From Chiua virens (lineage: Eukaryota > Basidiomycota > Agaricomycetes > Boletales > Boletaceae): a DNA stretch of 64,000 bases. A program made the translations under genes and the position numbers. The stretch covers positions 372,001-436,000 of the forward strand of contig JAHNUO010000007.1 in the NCBI GenBank assembly GCA_019787685.1, written 5' to 3'. Positions 12,480 through 23,854 of this stretch are shown here, one piece after another. Numbering within the stretch: position 1 is the first letter of the stretch; each line of letters opens with the position of its first letter. The notes under the pieces are model-generated. The model was not told the origin of the DNA. It worked only from the letters and a program-made list of their open reading frames with translations, and ran no database searches.

Positions 12480-13408
12480 GTGAACTCGAGACTTGGACCT
12501 ACGCTCTTTTTCTCGGTGCAGCTGATTGTGAGTAATCATTTACAATCAGAAGACGTAATGCATGATGCCATCACAGTCCTCATGGTTCTGCGCATATGGG
12601 CAATGTACAGCCGATCGCAGCTGATCTTTGGCACCCTTCTTACATTTCTCTCTGTCGAGATCATCTCCGTTGTGGCAGCTTCCGCTGCCTATAGTGATCC
12701 AAAGAATTACTATTGTGTGTATATCCCAGCTTCATAACTATGCACTCAAGTACCAACCAACAGTCAGATTTCATCATCCAGGTATTGGAATACCCATCTT
12801 GTGATCAGAAAAATGCATCCCCCATTTGGATCGAAGTGTCGTGCGTTTTGCAAATGACATTTGCTATGTCGTTGTGCATGCTTGCGATCATCCAGTTCAT
12901 GCGGCAGTCAACTCCAACGTACGATGTGACAAAGCAATGGCATTGGAAACTCAACCAATACATAAATTTGCTCGTCAAGCAGGGCATTCTCTACTTCTTT
13001 GTGTATGTCCCTGTCCACTCCTTCCCCCCTTTCCTTCACTGTCAGCTTAAGTCCACTATCGAGTTCATTCAACTTATCAATGAAGCTAACTGTCTTTTAC
13101 ATTGCAGCATCTTTCTGCTGAACCTCGTGACCGTCCTGGGTAACACGGGAAATATTCGCTCTGGTTGGCAGCTCATATTAGCTTATATCATGATACAAGT
13201 GCCCACATACACTCTAATCCCTCGATTCACCATAAGCATACGGGAGATGTACGCCCATGATATTCAAGGCAGACATGGGAATGGGATCGACAGTGGGTTT
13301 GGGTTGTCCACGTTATCCAGCCGCGGTGGTGTTGTCAGAGAGCCAATCACGTTCGCCGCTGAAGTCCAGAGCGAGGGTGCGGACAACGCCGAAGCGGACC
13401 ATGAATGA
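12480..13408 (+). CDS. DUF6533-like multi-pass membrane protein, N terminus unresolved
   Basis: The coding pieces VLRIWAMYSRSQLIFGTLL, then LQMTFAMSLCMLAIIQFMR, LNQYINLLVKQGILYFFVY and IFLLNLVTVLG give at least four membrane helices. A cytoplasmic-looking tail starting RFTISIREMYAHDIQGR ends at 13408. This helix pattern and tail are characteristic of the large agaricomycete family annotated as DUF6533-containing membrane proteins, whose function is unknown (receptor-like topology). Introns lie near 12530-12579, 12712-12768 and 13003-13109. The first exon(s) could not be fixed; they may reach back to about 11.2 or 11.8 kb. This is the best preserved of three related copies in the window; the others, near 22.8 and 40.8 kb, are broken. 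Confidence 0.6.
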
Positions 13409-14791
13409 GGGGAGAGGGATCATCAAGGAGCTGCCAAGGGAGGCCGGGTCTGTTTAGTCAGTGAGGGTGGACGTGGTTCTCATACTCTCGAGTGATGTTT
13501 GCAATATGCCACTCCTCCGATGATTGTACAAATATTTCTTGAATCCATTACCGACTCCTTCCCAGTCAGGTGATCGTTGGATACCATGGGATCGACCCTT
13601 GGAAGAACCTGGCCGGATCTGCGGTATCTAAAAAAAGTTAATTTGAAGAAGGCTTGTACTCGACTGGAGACTGCTATGGGATATCATGCCGCCACCACCA
13701 TTCCATTCCATCCTTTGACTTAGTACGATATATTATGTAATTCCACTGCAGCTAAGCAAGTAGACAGCATACCGAAAGAATGACAGGCGTTCCAATCGTA
13801 ATTCACGAGGTATATCCGAGTCCGATTGGAGACTTGCGGCGCTTGGAGTGTGCGCCTTCTCGACCCAGGAGATTATCAATGGAAAACGATGGCGATCGAT
13901 GAGATCGCTGGTCTACTTCATATGTTCTATCATTCTTCATGGATCAGGTCTAAAATATGATGATAGTAAGTTGTCTGGTCGGTTTTTAGAAGACTCCCTC
14001 GCCTGCAGATCGAGGCTTTAATACGCCCCGAAATCCATTCCCATTTCTTGTCAGGTCACGAGTTGGGCAGTATGGCTGGTAGGTACGTGTTGTGTCATTC
14101 GAAGACTTTGTCGTGCACTCACCTCATAGTTTTACATTGCCATTTGATTCGATCTGGTCCATACCCCGTCACCAATAACCTGCTCTTGCGTACTGGCACC
14201 TCAGAACGTTGCATCCTCTGGGCGTTGGTCAGGACTGCATGGCGTGAATAGATGCTACCGGTGAGATCAATGTCAATCGAGCATCAGCAACAGGTTTCAG
14301 TAAAAGTGGTCTGACAGAAATCAATTCAACTTGTGAATGAGGGCAGCCCTTGAAGGATCTGACCGGTAAAGGTTGCATGCCGACGAACGACGCAGGCCGC
14401 ATGGAATTTCGGAAGCGATACACTGCCCCAGTTAATGACTCAGTGATAGCACAGCAGGAAAAACTGAGTTCGCTGAACTGAGGTCTGTGGCCCAAGAGGT
14501 CGTTGCCAGCCTGAGCCCTCAAGCTTCAAGTTCGGAGTGACACCCGCTTGATACTTCCACATTAGCTCTCAAGGTGTCTATCTGTCGTTGTATGGATAAA
14601 TTTCTTGACTGTACCACTTACTGCGACATGGAAAGGAGCCTCGAGGCGTTGGAGCAGCGGTCTGCGATCAAAACATGGCTACCTCATTCCGATTTTGAAT
14701 CTGACGAATCTCGCTGACGTAAGTCATGAATCCACCTGTGGGCTGAGCTCAATGTTGGGAACAACAGGCAGCCTTCATGCATTAAGCCCTC
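13409..14791. other. 1.4 kb between genes, no supported feature
   Basis: It contains the 3' flank of the membrane protein gene; 13500-13600 is similar to the flanks of the other two copies. Short unrecognised frames lie at 14048-14251 and, on the minus strand, 14229-14522. The last part is upstream of the TBC gene. An open piece at 14630-14706 beginning MERSLEALEQRSAIKTW ends in a stop and is not needed for the TBC model. Confidence 0.4.
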
Positions 14792-17032
14792 ATGAACCTG
14801 ACGAGTGACGACGAGCACAACTGGGAGTTACTCAGAGAACGTAGCCTCCAACCGGGAGGTTTTGGAGAAGACAGAGTCAGAATATGGTTTGCACATTACG
14901 TTTAGACCGATTTCACGCCGGGTTGACCGAAGACTCTAGGCCTGCTTTGCTCGGTGCACAACCACTCTCTGATCCGCCGCCATACTCAGAAGTCGACAGT
15001 CCGAGTATATATGGAAGTTCTGTGGAAGATGGGGTGAATGACTCGGTGGTAGACCCTCATTCGGACGAACGTCAAATCAAGCTGGATACAGATCGCAGCT
15101 TCGTGTTATATCCCGGAGGTGAGGAGTGATACGCATCCGCATTTCATTGTATGTTCAACTACATTTCCGCTATCAAGAGTCTGGCGCTACGCCCGCACGG
15201 GATACGCTTCAGAATGACCTGCATGGACTCCTCGTGTCGCTCTTCCGCAAACGTCGTTCGCTCCGCTACTTTCAGGGCTTCCACGATATCATGACCGTCC
15301 TCTTTCTCACATTGCCGCGGCCGCTTCACCTCGTGTGCGCGGAAAAGATGGCGCTGCATCGCGTGAGAGATGCCATGGGAGTGGGACTTGAACCAGTACT
15401 TGGGCTATTGAGGTGAGATCCCAGAGGGATTGCGTCACCTCTTACCAATATATCGCGTCAGAGTACTCAGAAACTTGCTGAGGGTTGCGGATCCCGCGTA
15501 CGCAAAGCTCCTTGAAAGGTGCGTCGCCTCACTTTCTTGTTTGTACCGCTTGCAGACTTCTCGTTCTCCAGTACTTCGCCACTGCCTTACCATGCCCTCT
15601 CTCATCTCCTCACGCTCTTCTCGCATGACGTCCCCACCCTTCCTCTCATTCAGCATGTATGGGACTTTCTACTGTCCCGGGAACCGATTGCTGTGGTCTG
15701 GCTTGTCGCTGCTGTGAGTATAATCACGAATCGACCTCTCTCTTAACCTTTTATGTTCTCTAACGCCTCATATAGTTCATCCTGCATCGTAGACCGTCTG
15801 TCTATCTGCTTGCAGAACGAGATGAAGAAGGGATGATCCACTCTTTATTGGGTAGAATGCCACAACTGGTTGATAACGAGACGGAAATCTATCACACAGA
15901 AAACGACGATTTTAATCGAGGCGGGGTCATTGGGACAGGATCTTTCGCAGAGCATGAGGTGGCCTGTGAGAGGTCTTCTGTGGGACCTGCGGACAGTGGT
16001 GGACTAGCAGAACCCGATGTGTCTGATGATTCTTTCACGGGAGAGGAATATGAACTTGACGAAACAGCACTCACATCAGACGTCGTCCAGAGAAATAGCA
16101 ACCTTCCAACCAACCCCCCTAGTCCTGGTACCCAAGCAATTCTCCACTCAGAAACGGCGGATCAAGAGCATGTGGATGGTCCAACCTTCTCAACCTTAGA
16201 TTTGGCCTTGTCGATTCCATTACCTGCTTCCAGGCCAGATTCGCCTTTGCTTTCCCCTGAACCACCTTCTCCTGTACAGTCATCTACGTCATTGGCCCAG
16301 AACGCATGTGTTGGTCCTCGAGACTATTCGCCGTCGACTTCTGAACATGTACCGCCACGTTCGCCTTCAACTTCGGACCTTACATGTCCTTCTGCGAGTC
16401 AAACCCCTACCACAGTCGACGAACCCACATCACACTCCCACAAGTCTGTACCGAGCAAACCAAAAATCAAACCTGCGCCGCTTCCTCTCACATACCTTCT
16501 TCGTCAAGCGGATGACCTCTTGACTACGTACCCACCTTCCCACCCTTCACTCCATGTCGCTGAGATCATGGGACCCGATAGTGCTGTGTGGACGTGGCGA
16601 CCTATACCAATCAGCTCTAAAGGTCCCGCTTCCGTTTCCGAAAAACAATCATGTGATGCAAGGGATGACTATCTGGAAGCGCTCGTCAACTCTCCACATA
16701 TTGTCATACCCTCACCTCCCCCTTCCCCACGTCTGGGTCCTCGTCTTTCGGGGAAGATAACAAAAGTGTCACCGAAAACACAGAGCAGGGCACTCTGGGA
16801 TGCGCGTAGGATTGGCCGACGCCTGGGTGCGCTTACGCCTGCGGAACGGAGAGTGTTATTCATGGGGGCGTTACTTGTGGTCGGGGCTGCGGTGGCGTTA
16901 AAATCCAGTAGAAGCCCCTGCGTGGAGGGTATCGTCAAGGCGAGTGGGGGAGATGCGCTGAAACGGCTGTGGAATGGTAAATGGAAATTGATGTCGTCCG
17001 CTGTCGCTGCCTGGGGACGAGGACTACCATAG
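14792..17032 (+). CDS. gyp8: Rab GTPase-activating protein, TBC domain, Gyp8/TBC1D20 type
   Basis: TBC proteins stimulate GTP hydrolysis by Rab GTPases through an arginine and a glutamine finger. Six exons (14792-14886, 14940-15118, 15178-15412, 15471-15518, 15572-15713, 15776-17032) join in frame to 651 residues. Early motifs are LQPGGFGEDRVRIW and PALLG. The arginine finger lies in IKLDTDRSF and the glutamine finger in YFQGFHDIMTVLF; both are intact. YHALSHLLTLFSHDVPTLPL and VWDFLLSREPIAVVWLVAA complete the domain. A long Ser/Pro-rich region follows. Near the end, RRVLFMGALLVVGAAVAL is a probable single membrane anchor, as in human TBC1D20 and yeast Gyp8, which points to the ER/early secretory membrane. 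The start at 14792 is chosen because the upstream frame is closed. Confidence 0.85.
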
Positions 17033-17199
17033 TGTCTGCGATTTTTCTTTCGGCTGGTTTCGAATATACGGTACTAGGTATGAATATGTATGTGGCCTTC
17101 GGAAGGTACTCGAATTTATACAAGTGCGTTAGAACTCCGATTCAGCTCTTCGAATTCAAGCTTAGACGAGGGTTCAACGACGCAACCGTGATATACAAG

Positions 17200-18869
17200 A
17201 TGCATCGGTGCTTGAGCATCGTCGAGGTGCAACATGCAATCTTTCGTCAACTCGGTAGTAGACGCGAGGTGGAGGCTACGCTGGCTGGACTCGCGCGTAC
17301 TTGTCGAGCTTTCAGTAACGCTGCTCTCGATGTCTTATGGGAGAATTTGGATTCAGTGGTACATCTCGTCCGATGTCTTCCAACAAGCCTATGGAAGGTT
17401 GAAGATGGTACGATGGTATGAGCACGTTTGTTTCAACGTCGTTCGTATTGAATTTGCTCATAAATCCGAGACAGACATTCCAACGAGACATGTTACTTGG
17501 CGACTGGGAAATTTTCTTCAGGTACTCCTCTCGAGTACGCACCTTGTGTAGCTTTGCATGCGACCGGTGTTGCTCAAATCTAGGTGCCGATGTTATATCT
17601 GCGTTGACACAACCCCCAAGCTATGGTCCACTCGTCCCGTACCTCAAATCCCTCTGGTGGCTTGATTCAAGGAAAGAACACGTACCGTTATGGCAGCAAC
17701 TGCTCACCCGCTCCCTGGTCCATGTCAAGCTGCCATACTTTGTCCTGCGCTCGCACGCAATGTCAATGCAGCTGAGCTCCAGATGCCCATCCTTGAGGAA
17801 TCTCTGCACCCGAGTTACCAAAGTACCTGAAACGTTGGCTAACGTTCCGGATTCTATCGCTCAGAAGATCTCATCTGACACGATCCTGCGTTTGCACTCA
17901 TTAACCTCACTTCAACTTGACGGTTGCACACTCGACGAGGCTGCGATTGTCCACCTCTCTCGTCTTCCCTCTTTGAACGAACTCTCAGCGTGCCTCCGAG
18001 ATCCTATACAGCTAGAGAGTCTAACGCCGTATATGGCACCACCCGCATTTGCGGCTCTCGAGTCTTTGACCCTGCAAGCCAACGAGTTGTCAATCTTGAC
18101 GTCACTTTTAGAATCCATGCACTTCAAACCACGCTCCGCGTCATTCACGGCATTGTACAGCCCTACCTCAGAGGAGATCCATTTATTTTTCACCGCTATG
18201 GTCAGAGCTTGTGATCCAGAGCAGCTCTCCGACATCAAGTTAACTGTAGACTCGTCGGACGAATGGCTCTCCAGCAATGAACGTGAACAAGTTTCGCTCT
18301 CCACATTCCAACAACTTCTCACATTCCCTAACGTGAAGTCATTCGTGTTCGATGCAATGTGCAACATCTTTTTCGACGATGATGCAATCGACATGTTGAC
18401 AAAACATTGGCCAAAGTTGGTTCACCTTTCCCTCAATGCATCATCTCGCTGGGGGATTATGTCACGTGTGACACATCGAGGACTTATCACGCTCCTCTCC
18501 CGCTGCGTTGCCCTTAGCAGCTTTGGTCTTGAAGTGGACTTTACGGAGATTGATCTACCCCACTCGCAGATTCCAATATGGCGCCTAGGCAACGGGTTCA
18601 CCAGCCATTGTCGCTCTGCATTCTTTATCGAATCAGAAATTGTTCATCCGACCACGATCGCAGCATTTCTAAGCGATATTTGTCCCGAAATGGGGGTGGC
18701 TGCATGCGAGTGGAGCATCGAAGAAGACGACAATGTATCCGTATACGGGGGGAGGTGGGAGGAAGTGAACTTTCTGTTGCCCGCATTTTCAGCGGTGAGG
18801 AGGCAATGCATGGAATGGCATAAACAACAGCAGGAGAGTAGCACCAGTACTAGTGGTGATCTCGTGTAA
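17200..18869 (+). CDS. F-box-like protein with leucine-rich C-terminal region
   Basis: Two exons (17200-17415 and 17475-18869) encode 536 residues. The N terminus, MHRCLSIVEVQHAIFRQL followed by LAGLARTCRAFSNAALDVLW, fits the F-box pattern (helix with I/L-x-I-F, then LARTCRxF and ALDxLW). F-box proteins use it to bind Skp1 in SCF ubiquitin ligases. The rest has irregular leucine-rich segments such as LHSLTSLQLDGCTLDEA and FDDDAIDMLTKHWPKLVHLS, a likely substrate-recognition surface. The closest relatives in the window are the intact copy at 35383-37038 (same intron, 534 residues) and relics at 21.6-22.8 and 38.4-39.1 kb. The family call is strong; the substrate is unknown. Confidence 0.8.
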
Positions 18870-19616
18870 TGTCGCAACGCATTATCTTGGCGGCATTTGG
18901 CATGTCAGCTAGCCTGAGTGGCAAGTTCCACGACACTCGGAACTAGGCACGGTATTGGATGAGAGCTGAACGTGAACATGGCTCGAGTTTGTAGATATTC
19001 TCCACTGCCATCCCAGGTTTGATGTCACGGAAGAGCAGACTTACGAAGAAAAAAAGCTACTATCATGGGACCGGTAATGCAAAATCGGACCAGAAGTAGG
19101 GCATATGATGGGTATGAGGGTACCCGGGTAACCTGGGGTGGTCAACCTGCGGGTTGAGGGCAGGTCGGGTCATAATGGGTATGGGTGACCCGGGAGTGAT
19201 GAACCCGGGTGGGTTTGGACATCGCAAGCTGGAAGAGTACATTACCCGGGTATACCTGCGGGTCTGGTGTGAGTAAGCTTGAGGGGTGAAGAATGTAGAT
19301 GATGTAAGACAGAATGGAGACCACATGCACTGAGTTCCTGAGCGCTGAGTGCTGAGCCACCATTTGTACCTTCACTGCCGTGTTGCAGCTCGACAAATAT
19401 AACTTCCTGCTTCAGATGGCTTGGATGGCTTCAATACTACCAGTCCTGATTTCATGCCAGAGGGTACACCACCCGACTCTCCATCAAAGCACACCTGATC
19501 TAAGGGAAAGCATTCTTTGGGCTCTGTCATTCTTTGGTTACCTTCATAAAAACGGCCTAAATGTGGTACACTGCCCGATGAAGACATTTGGGACTGGGAT
19601 GATGAGATGATCCTTA

Positions 19617-20865
19617 GTGAGCCTGATGCTGCCATTCAAGTCATCAATTGTTGAGTTAATTCATACTACTTTGCATTCAGAAGAGTCGACTGGAAAATGG
19701 TCCTCGCCATTGTACAAGCATTTTACACTGACTATTGCTCGCATTAGTGGCCCAGATGGCCAACAACGTCATATTGATTTTATTTTCACATGCAAAGTCG
19801 ATCCAGCAAGCTGCAAACATGTATGGGCACAGATGGCAACAAGTGAGGGTACGATGAACCTCCAACAAAAGATCGAAGTGTGCTCACAGTGACGCGGTGT
19901 AGGAGTTAGATACTCCCTACGGTTGTAGGATACATTTTCCTCGCTCTTCATCATGTCATATCACCTCCCGTCTCATCCACCATCAACTTCGTGCCAGCCC
20001 GGTTTCATTCCTAGCGTTTACAGATCATCCGAGTCCAATCCAAGTCCAATCCGAGTCAATGCAATCCAATCCGGTTCCTTCGTACGTATTCCGCTCCATC
20101 TGATTTGACTTGTTCTACTCAATTTGGCCTTATTAAGGTCATTACTATCCTAATACCTTTTCTTTCTTTGTCATCTACAAGGTTTGACACTCCTTCTTAG
20201 CATACTCACCCTATGTCGATCCTGTACACTTACTTAGGGTCGGATTACCTTTAATAGTCCTGGGTTATGCCCAGGACTATAAAACCATGTTTCTAACACA
20301 AAAATATTGTCTTTTGGCGTTCAGGAGATCTCCTGTTTACTCTCCTGTGTGTGAGTGAGCTGGATAGTTTTTTTCTTTTACCTTGTCCTATCGTTCCTCT
20401 GTGTCTCATCTACTCGAAACAATACTCTCATGTCCTCGCCTCCACCCGGATACTTTTACATTGACCACTTTTCATTCCAGATTGTTCAGCAGCCTCTAGG
20501 ACTCTTAGACAAACCTGAATCCATCATTCCTTCAAAATATAACCCCCCTTGGGACGAACATAATCGCCCCACCTTTCTTACCATCAACCCATTATTTCTT
20601 TTCTACAGCGGAGTTGAAGATAGTAGCACAAGCATTGGTGCACAACAAACGATCACTGGCAGCATATCAAAGTATACTCCAACGAAGCATTGAGCATTAA
20701 TCGCACTCTGCTGTGCTCGGTCTAGTCAGCCTTTCGACATCATGAATGATCCTGAATATGAGGAAGTTGAGTTGCTTCGCCCTGGAACAAAGCTCCCCTC
20801 CTCGGCTCGTTTTCCTGCGGACAACTACAAGTTGGTCACTTACAGCATGGGATGAATTCACAATC
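19617..20865 (+). pseudogene. hAT transposase fragment (BED zinc-finger part), interrupted
   Basis: The piece at 19617-19892 has KWSSPLYKHFTLTIARISG and DFIFTCKVDPASC, then SEGTMNLQQKIEVC. That is the outline of the BED-type zinc finger at the start of fungal hAT transposases. The usual histidine of the NLxRHVxxC pattern is replaced by lysine. An in-frame stop ends this piece. After the inserted LTR-like segment the reading resumes at about 20612 with TITGSISKYTPTKH and, past another stop, QPFDIMNDPEYEEVELLRPG and TKLPS, the region normally just after the BED finger. The remaining transposase, including the catalytic and dimerisation parts, is absent. Confidence 0.65.
19898..20607 (+). mobile_element. 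Solo-LTR-like insertion inside the hAT element, 710 bp
   Basis: The segment begins TGTAG and ends CTACA (TG...CA ends with perfect 5 bp inversion). It is flanked on both sides by the 4 bp repeat GCGG (19894-19897 and 20608-20611), as expected for a retrotransposon long terminal repeat left after recombination. Within it, a hairpin with 11 bp arms (20254-20264 and 20270-20280) overlaps a TATAAAA box (20278-20284), a plausible LTR promoter. The insert plus one GCGG is 714 nt, a multiple of three, and the interrupted transposase frame continues in phase across it. No gag or pol coding was recognised, so a solo LTR is the best reading. Confidence 0.7.
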
Positions 20866-21187
20866 ATTCAAGGCAAAGTTGGCAATTGGATCTTGGTCTC
20901 ACACCCCATTGCTCCCCAAAAACCTTGTGAAAGAGATTGTTGGAAGTCAAGTGAAGGGAAAGGGAAAGCAAGCAGAGTCGGAGGAAGCTGGATCTGGTAC
21001 TGATATCATTCATGTCAACTAATTACAACTTCACTTCATCATAGAGTAGTAGGTTACCTGCAGGTTACCCGGTTAACCTGCGACATATACCCGGGTTGGG
21101 TATGGTCATCATCCTGAAATATCCCAAACCTGTGTGGTCATACCCGGGTACTACCCGGGTACACCCATCTTAGGCCCTAACCAGAAG

Positions 21188-21589
21188 TGCAAAGATTAGA
21201 GCTCCGACGGTAGTGGGAAGACACGTCTGGTGGTAGAAGGACTTGGCCGGATAGTATCATCGTTTCCCATCACTTTGGACAGCGGGAAAGGATCCATAGT
21301 ATCTGTGAGGATTTTTTGTTATTTTTTGGAGCTGAATACAGTGATGCCCTGGCCATTCTTTGCTACAAAGGGTGGTATGGAGGGATAGATACAAAGCCGA
21401 GCATCGATACCGCAACTTTCATTACCCCCAAAAAATACAGGATCCATGGGACATGCTAGGGCTATCTACTTGTACTACTCCGAGTCTCTTCTCTTTGTTG
21501 TGTTGTGGACAGGAATTGATTTTGCACTTCTACTCCATTTTGCATAACCGGTACAATGATAGTATGTTTTCCCCTCGACATCATTCATG
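21188..21589 (+). other. 0.4 kb between hAT element and F-box relic
   Basis: No recognisable gene. A 76-codon open frame at 21360-21590 matches nothing I know. It may be the decayed 5' part of the F-box relic, but the F-box N-terminal motif itself was not found. Confidence 0.35.
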
Positions 21590-22770
21590 ACGTCACTCAC
21601 CGTGACTGGCTCAATGATTGGGAAATCTTTTTCAGATATTCCTCTCGAGTACGGTCCGGACCGTCTCAGCTTTCCTAGCATACGAGAACCAGCAGTCCTG
21701 CAGAAAACCGAATGGCAATGTCATCATCGCGTCACTATCCAACTCGAAGCCCCCACGAGTGACGGTTCGCTTCTGCCATCCATCAAAACCTCCACTGGCA
21801 CTGGACGGGTTCAGGCCCGAAGCACAACCCGCTTTTGCAGCTACTGCTCACTCATTCTCAAGCTCTGGTCAACGTCACGCTGCCATTCCTTTTCCTGCAG
21901 TCATCCGCAATGTCGAAGCAATTGATCCCCAGATGTCTGTGACTGAAAAGGTTCTCCATTGTCAATGCACCCAAATCACTTTCCAACATATCGGCTGACA
22001 CGGTCTTGCGTCTACACTCACTAGAATGGCTTCAATATCGCACCATCACACTCGACGAAACTCTATCGTCGAAATCTCACCGGGCTCCATCATGATGGTT
22101 TTCAGTCAGAAAACCTAAAACTTCATGCAGCATCGCCTACCTTGACATCATTGTTGGGACTCGTGCACTTCGAGCCCCCAAAGGTTACATTCACGGTGGA
22201 GGAGATACCAGGTTGGCCTGGACGAGTTCTATCTGTCTTTTTCACAGTGCTGGTCAACACTTGTGATTCAGAACAACCGTCCCGGATCTACTTTGCCACA
22301 GAATTCGACTCGAACGACGAATGGTTATCACCCGTCCACGAACGCCATCAGATTTCTCTATCTACAATTCGACCACTTTTTGCGTTTCCCAACGTACGGT
22401 GTTTCTCGTTCGATGTGATGCGCGACATCTCCTTTGATGATAACGCGATCGACAAATTGACGGAACACTGGCCCAAGTTTACAGGCTTACCCCTCAATCA
22501 ATCATGTGGGTGGGGGATCGAGTCGCGCGTGACACACCGCCTCCGCTGCGCCAAACTTGACCAATTCGCGCTCGCCGTGGACTTGAAAGGGATGGATTGT
22601 CTGTATGACGCGCTTCCAACTCTCTTTTCCTGACAGCGGAGTCACCAGCGGCTGTATGCTTGCTGACTTTGTAGATTCTACGATCGAATATCCCATTAGC
22701 GATTGCAGCCTTCCTGTTCGTCCCCTGCCCGGGTTGTTTGAGGTCACACCGTCAGGCTCGTGTCTCCGAC
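21590..22770 (+). pseudogene. F-box-like protein relic
   Basis: This is related to the second exon of the genes at 17200-18869 and 35383-37038. It starts with a piece reading DWEIFF-like and RYSSRVRS. After several frame breaks it gives a clear stretch at 22142-22633 containing TCDSEQPSRIYF, DEWLSPVHERHQISLS and FDDNAIDKLTEHWPKF. Beyond 22633 the similarity continues in another frame (DFVDSTIEYPISDC). The F-box itself is missing and the frame is broken repeatedly, so no full-length protein can be made. It joins directly to a membrane-protein relic. Confidence 0.7.
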
Positions 22771-22789
22771 TGCGCCAGCGGTTGACAAT

Positions 22790-23390
22790 CTGGAACCCAT
22801 ACCTGTAGTGCAATATTACCACTGCAAAGCAGCGGCATTGGCAACTCGATCGATACATAAATTTGCTCGTCGAGCAGGGCATTCTCTACTTGTTTGTGTA
22901 TGTTCCTCCTTTCCCACCATCCCCTGCCCAGGCCCACTACGAAGTTTATCAAGTTATTCGATGCAGCTAATTGTGATTTTCGTGTTTCAGAATCTTTTTA
23001 CTGAACCTCATAGCCTTCCTGAATATCACTGGAAAATTCCAGGCTCCGATTGGCAATTCATTTAAGTACGATCATGGAATGTGCCCGTGTACACACTGGC
23101 CCCTCGGTTTATCATAGGCATCCGGGAGATGTATGCCCATGATGTTCAAGGTAGACGTGGGGAGTGGAATCGACTCTGGGTTTGGCTTATCAAGCGTATC
23201 TAGCCGGGGTGGTGCTGTCCGGGAGTCGATTGTGTGCCGCTGGAATGCAGAGCGAGGTTGCAGAGGACGTCGAGATGGTCAATGGGCAAAATAGGGGGAC
23301 GGACAACGTCGAACCAGACGAATCCGGGCAAAACGAGGGCTGAGGGGACATCGAGGAGGAACTAAGAGAGGCCGAGTCCGTTTAGTTAAT
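22790..23390 (+). pseudogene. DUF6533-like membrane protein relic, copy 2
   Basis: The DNA matches the 3' third of the gene ending at 13408: the stretch coding IHKFARRAGHSLL/INLLVEQGILYLFVY at about 22850-22905 and the tail exon coding FIIGIREMYAHDVQGR at about 23105-23160. Frames are disrupted and upstream helices are absent. Similarity continues into the 3' flank, so the copy arose by DNA duplication rather than through mRNA. Confidence 0.65.
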
Positions 23391-23854
23391 CGCTGGGGAG
23401 TGGGTATTGACCTTACATATTTGTTCTCGGGTGATGTTTGCCGTATGCCAGTCTTCGTTGAGCGTGATTGTAGACTTTTTTCTTGGATATATAACCGACT
23501 TGTTACCCAGCATGTGTTCAGTCGGCCGTTGGATACCTTGGAATAGACATGGTGGGATCTGCGCACCTCAAAAACAATCCACCTGACGATAGGCATGGTA
23601 CGAACGGTTATCGTCCGTTTACAAACAATGCTTCTTTCCATATCACCAATTTCGTCCCTGCGCGGCGTAATCGATGCTTGCGCTCCAGATCGGAAAATGA
23701 TTGCATTATACTTGCGGTAGTGACGTACAATGAAAGAAAACTACAATTTACCAATAGTATTCTGTCAAACAGCGGTGAGTCGTACAACGATGGACCAAAG
23801 AGGTATCGACCGAAAGCAAATAAGAACGACAACAACAGACATGTCCTTGCTCTG
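23391..23854. other. 3' flank shared by membrane-protein copies; no gene
   Basis: The first 150 bp resemble the 3' flanks of the copies ending at 13408 and about 41580, including the TGATTGTA...TTTCTTG stretch. The remainder lies between this relic and the convergent 3' end of SMC1 and shows nothing recognisable. Confidence 0.4.

Larger units (their letters stand above)
19097..21179 (+). mobile_element. hAT-type DNA transposon, non-autonomous, 2083 bp
   Basis: The element is bounded by a perfect 8 bp target duplication, ACCAGAAG, at 19089-19096 and 21180-21187, the length made by hAT transposases. The terminal inverted repeats start TAGGGC and agree at 15 of 17 positions (19097-19113 against 21163-21179, TAGGGCnTAnGATGGGT). 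Both ends carry clusters of the palindromic motif ACCCGGGT as subterminal repeats (19131-19260 and 21070-21165). Inside are remnants of the transposase N terminus only, with stops, and a 710 bp LTR-like insertion. With no catalytic region the element cannot move itself; it would need transposase from elsewhere. Confidence 0.9.

Noticed and set aside
14630..14710. Upstream exon for the TBC gene beginning MERSLEALEQ
   Set aside because: An in-frame stop precedes the possible donor site, and the ATG at 14792 gives a consistent six-exon model.
20254..20280. The 11 bp-arm hairpin as a transcription terminator
   Set aside because: Hairpin terminators are bacterial; here it overlaps a TATA box inside an LTR-like segment and more likely belongs to its promoter.
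19131..21165. Repeated ACCCGGGT/CCCGGGTA motifs taken as a CRISPR-like or satellite array
   Set aside because: Spacing is irregular, the motifs cluster only at the two ends of a transposon with a proper target duplication, and the genome is fungal.
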